From: Brevipalpus yothersi
Taxonomy: Eukaryota; Arthropoda; Arachnida; Trombidiformes; Tenuipalpidae
Assembly: GCA_003956705.1 (NCBI GenBank)
Contig: QZCP01000029.1
Span: 34,525-98,524 of the forward strand
Direction of reading: 5' to 3'
DNA length: 64,000 bases
In this document: positions 12,096 through 23,600 of the stretch, piece by piece
Numbering within the stretch: the stretch's first letter is position 1
Layout of the letters: every line of letters begins with the position of its first letter
Notes under the pieces: generated by a model
Told to the model about the DNA's origin: nothing
Databases searched by the model: none
What the model saw: only the letters and a program-made list of their open reading frames with translations
Position numbers and translations under genes: made by a program

Positions 12096-13081
12096 TTTTC
12101 GTTTGAAGTGTCTTAGTCACTCCTCATCAACAGTTTCCTTTGACTGACACCTCTAAAAGTAACAATCTTAATCAACGTTTATTTAATCGGATAATCTCTG
12201 TGCCTCTCCAGAAACGACATGAATGAAGCAAATCGATTTTTCTATCTAGCTTTTCTGATAAGTTAGTTCTATCTTCATGAAAGACAATCTTTTTCATCAA
12301 TGTTCTGAGTCAGCCACTCAAAGCGGAATTAATGATTAAGAGCTGATAATTTGGAAGCAAGAATTCAATTTTTTTTCGCTCATTTTCTAATATGCAAGAA
12401 TTTTTAGGATAGAAAAGGAGTAGGGCATGCTTCCCTATTACTTCTCATTATTGTAATCATTCTGATGTCTCAACATGGAACAATTTGAACCCAAAATTTT
12501 TCCTTCAACATCTGGGAGATAGAAGATGGTCAAATAGCTAATTTCTATACTTTTTAGAAGAAAACTTTCTAGTGATTGAGGAAAGAAACAGAGGAATTGA
12601 ATATCATCATTGACTCACAGCCATAATCATAAATGAAATGAGAGCTCTTTGACCAGAGAAGTTGACTGATATATTTAATTTGCTTCATCCAGCACGCTGT
12701 TAGGCTGAAAGACGAAAATTATCCAGATAAGATAATGTTCATCAAGATTCTGAGTTTGGCATTCGAGAAAGAGTGTGAGTCAGAGAAATAAGGTGAGAAA
12801 GAGAAAAGTTAAGACAATTAAGATAATGAGTCAAAAACATTTTTTATAAGTCTCGGCTGATGATCAAACATGATCATTTTTTTCTATGTGCTTGGTCTCG
12901 GTCTTTATTAATTACTTGTCACCCTAAAATAAAATTGAAAATTGAAAAAATTTTGCTTGTTAATTGCCTCCATCTCATATTATTCTCATTTTTTCACTTG
13001 ATTCAGTGTTTTTTATCGAATTATTCGACAAGTTTCTCGTTTCTCAAAGTGTGTCCGATCGAACTTGAAGACTCATCACAA
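12096..13081 (+). repeat. Duplicated 5' flank of D3
   Basis: Copy of the roughly 1 kb flank found before D1 and D5, starting at GAAGTGTCTTAGTCACTCC. It carries the TATA-like box TATAAG at 12845-12850, 237 bases before the D3 ATG. The open frame continues upstream of the ATG to 12860, but that extension is hydrophobic, poorly conserved and lies next to the presumed transcription start, so I do not treat it as coding. Confidence 0.78.
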
Positions 13082-15389
13082 ATGGAAAATCCAAATGTCT
13101 TCAATAGATTTGAAGTGCTATCTGTGAGACTTCAAACGCGTCCCGTTAGGAAGCTGATAATAGTAATGAAGCATCTATCGTCAGATAAAATCTTTGTATG
13201 CCATCTATCTGGCTCATGGTGTTCGAGCAAGGTGTTCAAAGGTGATATCGTAAATGTTAAGAGTGACGATTTTGAGGGCCAAATATACTACATCGAAGAT
13301 AACCATGGTTCAGTGATCGTCAATCCAGACATTCTAATACCTGTGTCATCGGTCTCAAGATCGAAAGGATGTATGCGTCGAGAATGGTTAGGAAGATTAT
13401 TCAATGGGGGACATCGAACGAACGATTTTCTCAATACCATGGGACTTGTAGTGCGAGATGTCTTCCAGACGGCATGTGAAAAGGGTGCATCAAACCTCTC
13501 ACAGCTCAAAGAGATCAGGGAACAATGTATTGAGAAAGAATATATCATTTCACTCATTTCGATCAATGGTTTGAATAAAGAGACGCTAATCGAAGGAGTT
13601 GATCGATACCTGGAGAGCATCTTGAGTTGGCTGGAGAAGTATGTGCTACAAAGGGGACATCTGAATGATGGAACTTTGATCCAAGTTGATGAAGTGAAAG
13701 ATATAGAGGAAGATCTCTTGTGTCCCTCGCTGGGTCTTGCTGGTAAAGTGAACGTCAATTGTGAAGTCAAGATACATGATCAAACAGATCGTGTAAAATT
13801 GGTGCCTTTAACCATGAAGACTGGTAGATCGTCTGATTCTCGTTTCGGACATCAAGCTCGCTCCAAGCTATATTCTATGATGATGAGAGAAAAAAACTCT
13901 CTTGATTGCGATGAGGGACTTCTTCTGTCTCTGAGAAATGATGATGGTGAGCTTGAGCCTGTGATGGATCTGGTCAAAGTTGACCATGATGCGGAAAGAG
14001 ATCTGCTACAAAGACGCAATAGACTTGCGTATTATTTGTTCACAGATAGGAAGGATTTCATTGGCCCAAATTTTCTTCGAATTGATCCATCGAATAGATA
14101 TTCGAATTGTAAGGATTGTCCACAACTCTTCAATTGCTCTATCATGGCTCAATCATTTGAACAAGATAAAATTCGAGATTGGAGTAGAAGAAAGTTGATC
14201 GACAAAACTCTGTCCCATTTGGGTCCTGAAGGTATCGAATTTTTCACTAAATGGATGCGTTTGATAAAAGAAACGATAAAGACGAACGATTCTCCCTTCT
14301 GGTGTGAGGACTCATCTCTGCGAGAGGATAAAAATTTGGGTTTTGGCAATTTGGTTATTGATGATCATGAAAAATCGGCTGGAAAAATCATCTTGAAAAG
14401 AGCTGATGGTACTGAGAAAAAGTTCAGTAATCAGCAAAAATGGCTTGGTACACGAGTTGTTCTCAGTAGAGTCATGCACTAATGTGCAGACAAAATTAGC
14501 ATTATTCTTTGGTTACGTGACTGAAATGCGAGAAAACACAATCGAAGTTGTTCCAGATCAGAGAACCAAAAGTCTTGAGCATAGTATCAAGTATCGATTA
14601 GATGTGGTAGATTATAAAGATCTTCATTTCTTCTATTATTATCGTCTAAGCAAATTGATGTCCAAGACTTGCAGGGAAGATCTTAGGCACCTCGATGATA
14701 GTATGATGAACATTTCTGTTAGAAATCTGGAAGATAAACTGAGCTTGGAACTATCTGAGAGGTGCAATATTGACGGAAACAAAGAGGCCAAATTTTCTTT
14801 CCTTGAAAGTTCATTGGACAAGATGGACACTTATCGTCTGACTCATGGGGTGTCAGATCAAATTATCGACAGCATGGGACGATTCATTTCGAAAACCGAA
14901 AAATCTATCCTGATAGTCAGCCAGGAGTCAACCATCTTTAATAGAATTCTATTAACCCTTAAGAAGCACAAAGTTGATTTCGTTTGTTTTGGAATGCCAT
15001 GTGATCAAAATGCCATAGATTATACAATTGAGAAGACAATCGAAGAAGAAATACGAACCAACCCAAAGGTGAGGTTGGAGGGCATCTATCGAAAGATAAG
15101 AATTGCGTTGACAACTTGTTCGGCTTCATCAGATTATCCTCTTTTATTGTGGCAAGATTTCGATTTGTCCATCATATTTGAGGCCAACAAGATTCTTCTA
15201 CCTGATATTATGAGGCTTCTGTTCATGTCAGATCGTTTCATTTTAATCGATGATGGGGACGATGAGCCATTGGGTGAACCTGCAGTTGAGAATGTCCTCC
15301 TTGAGAAGTTGATCAAATTATTGTGGATGAAAAGTGGAAAGGATCTTGAAAGTCAATCCTCGTCATCAACATTGGAAAGAACAATTTAA
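13082..15389 (+). pseudogene. D3: DNA2-like copy with one frameshift
   Basis: Close paralogue of D1 and D4, starting at MENPNVFNRFEV. Fe-S cysteines are intact (CMRREWL and CKDCPQLFNC). Nuclease residues are lost: VVRDVFQ for the His, GKVNVN for the Asp, LTMKTGR for the Glu. Walker A is replaced by HGVSDQII and motif II by EANK. The frame from 13082 ends at 14482. Relative to paralogues that read CTCAGTGAAGATGAG, about five bases are missing after CTCAGT near 14466, and coding resumes in another frame (14406-15389). It ends at ESQSSSSTLERTI, the same truncation point as D1 and D4. It is either a pseudogene or an intact gene with an assembly error; the loss of five bases argues for a real deletion. 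Confidence 0.8.
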
Positions 15390-15654
15390 ACCATTTTGTT
15401 ATCGTTGTATTCGAATGGAAGAGAGCCAAATTATTTTAATTAACCTAACCTCCATTAACTGTACGTTTGCTTCCGTGATTCTTCGCTTCCTTTTCTTAAC
15501 TTTACTCGTAAACATAGCATGACTCAGAAATGTCAGAATTCGATTAAAAACTAGAAATTATCATCACATCAGCTGTCTCTTTTCATAGGGGTTTCTCTTT
15601 TCTATTCCATTCAGTCTCAGAAAAATTCAATTACTAAATTGCCTCAATACTAAT

Positions 15655-16235
15655 TTCTCGGCCCTATGGATGGTCATTTGGTCAATAGTAACTGTATTTT
15701 GGCAAACTTCTGGTTATTTTACACATTAATGACGAAAAAGAAAAGGCTCTCACCATATTTCAACCAGGTTTCTCTTGATTTGTAACTAAATTTGAACAAT
15801 TATATCCCAATTGATTGCCTGTTGGAGGTTTGAGAGCTACATACACAACAGGGTGGCACATGATGTTGTTGATCAGAGAAAATGATACTCAAATAGACTT
15901 CTCTGGGATTCACAAACACAAAACATGAACTTGATGAGGATAACTGTCTTTCGATCTATTCTACTCAATTACTCTAGAACTTTCAATATTCCAAAAAATG
16001 TTCCACTTTTCAATGCTGTTTGATGTAACTCTGAGCTATTGATTTTATCACTTTTTTTCTGTTCCCTAGAAACAATCAAGGGAGTGCATCGTCGAAGATA
16101 AAGAAACAGGATGTGCCCTGTTTCTTTTATGTGCTGAGCGCATTATGAGTACAACTTCCGGAAACAGCCAGCATGTTATCGATGCATATTTCTTGTTAAC
16201 TGGCTATTTTGGGTTATTCTGTTCCATGGAAAATA
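15655..16235 (+). pseudogene. Family X remnant downstream of D3
   Basis: Non-coding copy of the X sequence beginning at TCTCGGCCCTATGGATGGTC. The same block stands downstream of D4 (29285) and D5 (36020). The segment ATTCCAAAAAATGTTCCAC matches the phrase that encodes DPKNA in the better X copy. Several frameshifts and stops are present. Confidence 0.5.
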
Positions 16236-16559
16236 TTTACAGTAAATAGATCACGCAGCAAAAACCCCATTCAATTCCACCTAGTCGCCTCAGGTGTCAT
16301 AATATTGCTTTAACTTGAGGGATTAACATACATGTACTAGTAGCTATCAAGATATTCTAGTCTGACTCATGACCAGACATCCGTTGTACAATTTTTGATA
16401 ACATCGGGGTCATCAAGAGAAGTTGGATTGCCGCAGAGGTGCGAGAACTTGCTCATTCCGTCCAGTATTGTTGACTTCTAGTTGTGATATAAGATTTTAT
16501 TCCCCTTCAATAGCTAATCTTCTTGACTAACATGATTATAAGATGGAATTAAAAGTTGC
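16236..16559. other. Duplicated spacer following X
   Basis: Contains the recurring block beginning GACCAGACATCCGTTGTAC that is also found near 25830 and 36740, so it belongs to the duplicated module. No gene is visible. Confidence 0.5.
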
Positions 16560-16905
16560 ACTCCAAACATGTCAGAAGTGAGCCTCTATAAAGCTGGATA
16601 TTGCTGTTTAGTCTAAATTTCTTAACCGAATCTCCAAGTTCCACGGGAGGAATATAATGGCCACCTGTGAGGGGAGTCAATCAGAGTTGGAAAACGTTGG
16701 CCTTTGATCACTCCACGCAAAAATTCCAATTCAACATCAGAGCTGTTCGAAGGCTCAAGTAAGCGTTCTTGGTAATTTGATAATGATCCAGTGATGATGT
16801 TATCGCCACGCGATGAAATTCTAAGAATTACCTTTATCATGGAGAATCATCCACAAATATTCCATCAAAAGCTCCAGGTTCATGACAGCTACTTGGACTC
16901 AACTG
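16560..16905 (+). repeat. Diverged copy of the D6-type 5' flank
   Basis: Matches, with much divergence, the flank upstream of D6 (37130-37560) and of its deleted relative (30200-30640). Examples are GTGAGCCTCTAT at the start and the GAAATTCTAAGAATTACCTTTATCAT segment near 16815. In the other modules this flank leads into a D6-type gene; here a mariner element begins instead about 160 bases later. Confidence 0.6.
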
Positions 16906-17066
16906 TTTTTTTGGAGATTATTGTTTCATGATAACAGTGAATAATCATAGCATATATTCGAAAATTGAAAGGACAGCAATATGACGTAGCAGTGGGGTCC
17001 CCTAACAGAATCGTCACGATGATTCACTGTGGCAGAATAGGGTGAACAGGGAGAGAAAGAGAAATA

Positions 17067-18321
17067 CAGGTCTTTTCAGGTTCAAATGTAAAGATTTTGA
17101 TTGAGTTTATCTTCCTTGCACTATGATGAATTTACATGAGATACCCAATATAATGTCCACCAGCTTCATGAATCATTTTCAAACGTTTTGGCCAGGATTT
17201 GAGCACTGGATCTATCATATCCAAAGGGATTTTCCGAAGTTCAGTTGAGATAGCACGTTTGAGACCAACGATAGTCTTGATTTTTTTGGCATAAACTATG
17301 TCCTTGAGGTATCCCCACAAGAAATAATCACAGGGTGCTGAGTCAGGACTTCTCAGAAGCCATTCCGATGGTGGGATGAACTGAACACCTTGTGACCTGA
17401 GAAATTTGATGGTGTCGTTGGCCGAATGTGATGGAGCTGAGTCCTGTTGGAAAATTGCATCACCATCAGGATATAATCGCTTGATTTCTTTCAAACATGG
17501 TTTCAAAATATTTTCTATAAAATAGAAACGATTAATTTTTACTCCAGGTTCGACAAAATAGGAACCGATAGTACCACGTGAACAAAACGCAGCCCACACC
17601 ATCAACCCGTTCTTATCTTCATCACGTGAGGCAATCTCACAATCTTTTCTTGTTTGTCCCTCGAAAATTTACTGAAGATCTCTATCTTGACCACAGTTAC
17701 TCAGGTAGAACATAGCTTCATTACTGGTCACAAACTTTTTATACTTTCCGTTGGTCAGTTTTCGAAAAAGTGGCAGCGCTCGAAGAAGTCTGTTTTCGAT
17801 ATTGGCCTCAGTTGAACCATGTCCACGTGGTTTCTTGACCAATTTTGCCCCCAAATCTTTCTTCAAAACTCTATGACGCGTTGTTTTAGAGGAGTCAAGC
17901 TCATTTGCCTTAGCTTTGAGTTTTGGTGGACTTTTGCTCGAGGTCATTCGACGAAGACAGGCGATTTTCGCCTTCGTTAAGCTCCGCTTCGGGCCAGGTT
18001 TATTTTTTGTAGGAAAATTTTCTTTATTTTCTTCACCAACATTAGCCATCCATATTGTGGCATCACTCATGATGATTTTCTCCTTCTCGAGGCACTTTTT
18101 CATAGCCCAATAGGACCAATTTTGCCGCACAAGTTCACAAATTTGACCTCTCAATTCGGGTGAGAACTTTTGGTTCACCATCGTGAAAAGAATTATGAAA
18201 ATGTTTACAATTTCAACTCTATCATGCTGCCACCCACCTCAAAAAATTTCATGTCTCCAAATCAAATAGCTTCTATTTCATCTCAAATTGAAATCTTTTC
18301 ATTCGAACCTGAAACGACCCG
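17067..18321 (-). mobile_element. Mariner-family (DD37D, maT-like) transposon
   Basis: A 1,255-base element flanked by TA at 17065-17066 and 18322-18323. Terminal inverted repeats are visible: CAGGTCTTTTCAGGTTCAAA at the left end and, reversed, CGGGTCGTTTCAGGTTCGAA at the right end. It encodes a transposase on the minus strand. It is inserted between the D6-type flank remnant and a GA microsatellite. Confidence 0.85.
17132..18181 (-). pseudogene. Mariner transposase, one premature stop
   Basis: A single frame of 350 codons starts at MVNQKFSPELRGQIC and ends GGHYIGYLM. It is interrupted only by a TAA at 17669-17671. It carries an N-terminal helix-turn-helix region, then catalytic blocks. The first Asp (expected in TSDEAMF) is Asn in TSNEAMFYLS. 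The second is the Asp of IFQQDSAPSH and the third that of SAPCDYFLW, with 37 residues between them, the spacing of the DD37D/maT group. One stop plus a lost first Asp means it is inactive, though otherwise well preserved, which suggests fairly recent insertion. Confidence 0.85.
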
Positions 18322-18367
18322 TAGAAACAGAAAGAAGGGAGAAGAAAAATCGAGAAAGACAGAGATA

Positions 18368-18497
18368 GAAAGAAAGAGAGAAAGAGAGAAAGAGAGAAAG
18401 AGAGAAAGAGAGAAAGAGAGAAAGAGAGAAAGAGAGAAAGAGAGAAAGAGAGAAAGAGAGAAAGAGAGAAAGAGAGACAGAGAGCGAAAAAGAGACA
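18368..18497. repeat. GAGAAAGA microsatellite
   Basis: About 130 bases of near-perfect purine repeat based on AGAGAGAAAG/GAGAAAGA. The long open frames it produces on both strands are artefacts of the repeat. Confidence 0.95.
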
Positions 18498-18749
18498 GTG
18501 TTTTGATTACATGGATAGTTGTACACTTGAACTGTTGTATTGATTGCATTTTGTCCACGGGTTTACAATCGGTATCAGCTCAATATATATTTTGTGTTAA
18601 TAATTTTTCATTACCAATTCTTTTCATTGTGCCTACTGACTCCATTTTTGTGGTCTAAGTGTGCGTCTCATACTTTGTGCCAGGTAAGCTGAGGTGTTCT
18701 TGGATCAGGTCTCATGACGGATGTCCACCGTTTGAGCTGGGAATATATA

Positions 18750-19828
18750 CAGAGTGAGTCGAAATGCCTGTCCAGAGACAATATTCAACTGAGGGTAATC
18801 TCATGGATAGCCTAATCACAATCTGATCACATGAACAACTTGTCCATCGATCAGCACCAAGACCTTGACAAGACCGTGAGTAACATTTTTTTGGTTGATG
18901 ATTTAATTATTCCAAACTGATTTCTCAAAATTCACACTCATTGAGTGAACTGATTTGAATGAATTGAATTGAGTGAATTCAATTGAGTTAATTGATTTGA
19001 GATGTTGCTGTTGTCGCTGTTGGATATGGATGAAAATGAAAACAGATTAAGGTCACTCATTGTAACAGCATACACTGATTACTGTGATATTTCCGAAAGA
19101 ATCATCGAAGAATGGACGCAGTCATGAATGTGGTACGAGATGTGGAAGAGGTGACACATTCCTGGGAAAATGTCAGTTGCGATTAGTTGCAAAGTTCGAA
19201 AAGTATGGCATAGTCCAAGATAGACACCACTAGAATCTTGGTCAACCATTGAATACACTCAATTGCAATGAGGTGATAAATGCTGCTCAAGAAGATGGTC
19301 AAGATAAGTTCTCCACCAAGGAAATTGGAAGAATTTGTGATGTTCCTCGAAGGATCGTATCTAAATATCTGAAGAAAGGAAATTTCATGGAAGAGAAGAG
19401 CAAGATTGTCCAGTCACTGAAACCAGACCATGAAAATAAGCAAAAGAATATTTCACGCAGCTGGCTGGACGCAACAACAGCAACAACTCAAATCAGTTCA
19501 CTCAATGAGTTTGAATTTTGAGAAATCAGTTTGAAAAAATTAAATCATCAACCAAAAAAATGTTACTCACGGTCTTGTCAAGGTCTTGGTGCTGATCATG
19601 TCCAACATGATAGGTGATTGTAGTGATTCACACCATTATAATCATCAATCAGTCACAAATTACATCCGTTGTTCATCTGATTCAGTAAAATTGGATTGCC
19701 CAATTGGCCAATTACAGATGTTGCTGATCGATGGACAAGTTGTTCATGTGATCAAACTGTCATTAGATAATCCATGAGATTAACCTCAGTTGAATTTTGT
19801 CTCTGGACAAGTACTTTGACTCACCCTG
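18750..19828. mobile_element. Non-autonomous element with long terminal inverted repeats
   Basis: A 1,079-base element bounded by TA at 18748-18749 and 19829-19830. Ends read CAGAGTGAGTCGAAATGCC and, reversed, CAGGGTGAGTCAAAGTACT. The inverted repeats continue for more than 200 bases: ATCAGCACCAAGACCTTGAC at about 18858 is matched in reverse at about 19576-19595, and GAACAACTTGTCCATCGATC at about 18833 in reverse near 19723-19750. The right arm has an extra piece of about 130 bases (19597-19722). Inside is a 90-codon frame at 19249-19521 containing a helix-turn-helix-like segment (TKEIGRICDVPRRIVSKYL) but no DDE domain. TA target duplication suggests mobilisation by a Tc1/mariner-type transposase. 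Confidence 0.8.
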
Positions 19829-19950
19829 TACATATATATTCTCCTCTAATGTCTTGTGGTCATTGTTGTAATGATGAGTGGTATATGGTTCTTCATTATT
19901 CATGTATTCATTAGGTATAATCGAATTCTTCTATTCTTAGGTAAAAAATT

Positions 19951-20577
19951 ATGACTGGAGTAAATACCAACGGGGTGGATAGAAATGGGCCTCCTCCTGA
20001 AGAATCACAAGCATCCTATACCGATTCCAAAACTAATTTTACCCAGGAACAAGTTGAAGCAGTAGCAAAAATAAGACAATGTAAAAATTTATACGACATT
20101 CTAGGGGTTAAGAAAGACTGTACTGATCTGGAATTGACGAAATCATATAGGAAGATGGCCTTACAATTCCACCCTGATAAAAATAGGGTACCTGGTGCAA
20201 CAGAAGCATTTAAATCTATAAAAAAAGCTTTTGAGGTGCTGTCTGACCCCAATGAAAGAGCTAAATACGATGGATATGGAACCCAAGAAATTAAACCCAG
20301 TGCTTCTAGTGCGTTCATTTATGTGTTTTGTGGTCTAGCACTGATCATGATAAAGGTATTCTCTGTGATGAATGAAAAGATAGAAAGAGAAAGACAGACA
20401 GAAGAAAAGAGAGAGATCCAGGAAGAGAGACAGAGGAAGAGAAACAGAGAAAAAGAAAGAGAGGAAAAGAAAGAGAGGAAAAAAAAGAGAGAGAAAGAAA
20501 GAGAAGGAGAGACTGAGAGACTAAGAAAGAGAAAGAGAGTCAGAGATAGAGAGGAAAAGAAAGAGAGAGAAAAATGA
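19951..20577 (+). CDS. Truncated DNAJB12/14-like Hsp40 retrocopy with repeat-encoded tail
   Basis: A single-exon frame of 208 codons. Residues about 45-110 form a J domain of the DNAJB12/DNAJB14 class: TQEQVEAVAKIRQCKNLYDI, the HPDKN signature and GATEAFKSIKKAFEVLSDP. The HPD motif needed to stimulate Hsp70 is present. After KPSASSAFIYVFCGLALIMI, a hydrophobic stretch that could span a membrane, the rest (about 60 residues) is a highly charged E/R/K run encoded by a GA-rich repeat. The Gly/Phe-rich part and C-terminal DUF1977 region of DNAJB12 are absent. Lack of introns and loss of the 3' part suggest a 5'-incomplete or truncated retrocopy. It may be a pseudogene with a frame kept open by chance in repeat sequence. 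Confidence 0.7.
   Translation: MTGVNTNGVDRNGPPPEESQASYTDSKTNFTQEQVEAVAKIRQCKNLYDILGVKKDCTDLELTKSYRKMALQFHPDKNRVPGATEAFKSIKKAFEVLSDPNERAKYDGYGTQEIKPSASSAFIYVFCGLALIMIKVFSVMNEKIERERQTEEKREIQEERQRKRNREKEREEKKERKKKREKEREGETERLRKRKRVRDREEKKEREK
20371..20575. repeat. Imperfect GA-rich repeat
   Basis: Purine-rich low-complexity DNA made of AGAGAAAGA-like units. It encodes the charged tail of the DNAJ retrocopy when read on the plus strand and a Ser/Leu/Phe-rich shadow on the minus strand. Confidence 0.85.
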
Positions 20578-20649
20578 TTCCTAAGTTTTGTCGAGTTTTG
20601 CTTATCTAGGTTTGGGCCAGTATAACCAGCCTTTTCAACCAGTGGCATG

Positions 20650-23600
20650 AACAATTTCAAGTCATCATTTTACTTGAATGAAAAACAAGGTCTATAACCT
20701 CCAATCAATACAACTGATTTTTTGCCCTGGAGCCACTCAATGTTATGTCTTGATCCTTCTTCGAAAATATGGTAAAATTACTTCAAATAAAGTATTCTTA
20801 CAGTTTATGAAGTTGATTAAAATCTTGAAACTGTGATCCTTTTGGACAATTGTTCCCAGATATCAATCCATCTTTCTATTAAAGAACAGCTCACGATGGA
20901 AAGGTCTATTTGACATCTTCACCATAGCTGGATCTCATATTAATGGGGACAAAGTTTCGGATTCGAGTCAATCACACCTCACCGAAATCATGATGGAATC
21001 ATTCTCTCAGGGAATTTACAATTATTCCTTGGCAGATTTTCTACTTTTATTTTTTCCACTTCCGGAGCGAGGAAGAAAATTGTTACAATTTTCCAACGAA
21101 ATAAACTATCATTTGTTGAAAAGTTTGGTAATCATACTTTGATCGGTTGCTTGTTAGAATGGTCACTACGGTGCTGAGAGTGGTAAATTCCAAAACTTTT
21201 AGATTGGATTAAACTCATGTTGTTCGTTGAGAATGAAAAAAGTTTCCCACTACACTGTACTCAATATCATAATAACAGAGGCTTGAAAATCACTGTCATG
21301 CAGCTTGTTTTGAAGACCAAAAACTTTCATGGCGAAAAATTTTTTTCCTCTCTCTCTCTCTACGCGAGTCAAAAACGTTATTTTGGAAAATTTTTCTTAT
21401 TTTCCGAAGCTCATAACAGTGTATCGCCAAAATTACATAAACATTACATTGTATAAAACGTTACGCCTGGAGAGATAAGAGAGAAATAGAATCAGCGCTG
21501 ATTAGCTTATCACCTGCACCATGAGTACTATCAGTTGCATGTGTATTGTATCCGGGGAAATGTCAACAAGCCTCATATTTCTCGCTAATCGTTTAGTACC
21601 AAACATTGTAATCAACGATGCAACTTTAGATCTAGAGTAGAGATATGATAGGAATGTGAGAAAAGATGTGATTGTTACAATTCGAAGGTAAAATTTGACT
21701 ATTTAAGGCCAGGAAAGGGGGAGAAATTCGAACATCCTGTAGCAAACTGAAGCTCCATGAGTGAAGAGAGGAGTTGGTCAGCCAGTGAGAAGCAATATGA
21801 TAGATACTCAGTGGACCATTTACTATATTTACCGATAGTTTTTAGGAAAAAACCTTGTCTGAGCTCTCAAAAATTTTTTCACTTCTTGCTGTAGCTTTCG
21901 AGGAAAATTCATTGCATTACATCATTTGAAAATCAGTATAATTGGATACTCTGTCGGTTAACATCTTTGTCAACCACCAGTTCATACAATTAAACTGGAA
22001 ATCATCAGATTTTTTTAATAATAAAATGCAAAAATGATACTCTTTTTTATTCAATGAAATGTTTTTTTTTCATATTGATTTGTTCTCTGATCTTATCCGA
22101 GTGTGCCACGATAATTAATATTTAAATGAGTCTGTTTACTCTCACATCTAATGGCTCTACGCACTTTGAGCATTTTTTATCACTCGATGGACACAATGAT
22201 GGATGATATTGAATCTTTGTATCGCACAATTCTTTGTCGGATAACAAAAACGAGGGAAATAGAAATCTCATGATCAATGGTGAGCTTCATTCAATCGAGT
22301 TAAGTATTTTTGCCACGTTGTACAATGAGCCTCCTTTTCCCACCATTCCACCATGCTTTGATTCCTTCTCTCACATTCTTGATTAATTTCTTCACAAATT
22401 TTACAGAGATGTTCATCAATTGAATTGATTGAATCAGACGAATTGATGGTGAAATTTTTGCGCCACTCATGATAAAAGTAATACAACTTTTCATTGGTTG
22501 AAACTTTTTCAACATATTCAGCTAAATCCTTAGGTGATGGATAATCGAAAACATTGATTACTGAATTTGGAGGAAAATCTCTCGTATAGTTTGCTAAGCC
22601 CATAACAATTGGAATCAGTCCTAATTCGAAAGCGTAGACTAGTTTCTCTGTGAAGTAGTCCTTGTAAATTGAGTTCTCGAAAGCCAAATAGAATTTATAT
22701 TCTTTGAGAAGAGTATGGCATGGATCTTTCTCAGATCTTTGAACAATTTTCAATTTGTCACATGACTTTCCACACCCTCCATAAACATCAACTTTGGTAA
22801 AACTGAAAATGATAATAGAAATTAATACTTCAATCAATCGATCAATTATCTCCCATTTCTTGGATTAAACTAACTTTTGAAGTTCTTTTACATATTCTTC
22901 TCGTTTACTGGGTGTCTTACATTGGCTCACAAGCCAAGCATCTGATTTGTTTCGACTTTCAAAACTGATCTCCACTGATTCGTCTGGTTTCATGGTAATA
23001 GGGATAGTTCTACCGTAAGGAAGGTACAGATCTGAATCTTTCCGGTGAGTTGCTGAACAGTCATTTTGATTTTCAATAGATGTGATATTTTTGTAGATAA
23101 AATGTGGAGCTTCGAGTGTGCACCGGACCCATGGTAGATTCTGTATCCTTCTGGGCAGATCTTTCTTTTCTGTATCAGAACCATGGAAAACCAAAACGCT
23201 AGCCTGCTCAAGAAGTCGCTGATTATTGGTGAATTCACATGAACACTTTGTATTCAGTTTGTTGAGCAGTCCATTCCAATTTCTTATATGCCACCAGCCT
23301 GTCAACAAAAGTATAAGGCGTTTACTTCTTGGCTCAATTTGTTTCCGCTCTTGATAAATTGAAGTCGTGGTAACAGGCAACTCAGATTGGAAGATCATAA
23401 GGTAAACTATGAATGTTAAGAAATATGAACCAAATTTTCGAGCACTGAACATGCTCGTCTCAAAACCTTGATTTCTCCAGAATCGAGGCGTTCATCTCTG
23501 ATTCCATTTATTGTTTTGGTTTCTGCATTGTTGGTAAATTTGATGGAAATCGTCATTGTGAATTTTATCCTGGTGTTGCTGTTCAATCAACTCAATCGTA

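Noticed and set aside
12860..13081. N-terminal extension of D3 upstream of MENPNVF
   Set aside because: It lies next to the TATA-like box, is hydrophobic and is not conserved beyond the last 15 or so codons among paralogues.
18170..18658. 162-codon plus-strand frame with a long K/R/E repeat, and minus-strand Ser/Leu/Phe-rich frames
   Set aside because: Generated by the GAGAAAGA microsatellite; no flanking homology or start context.
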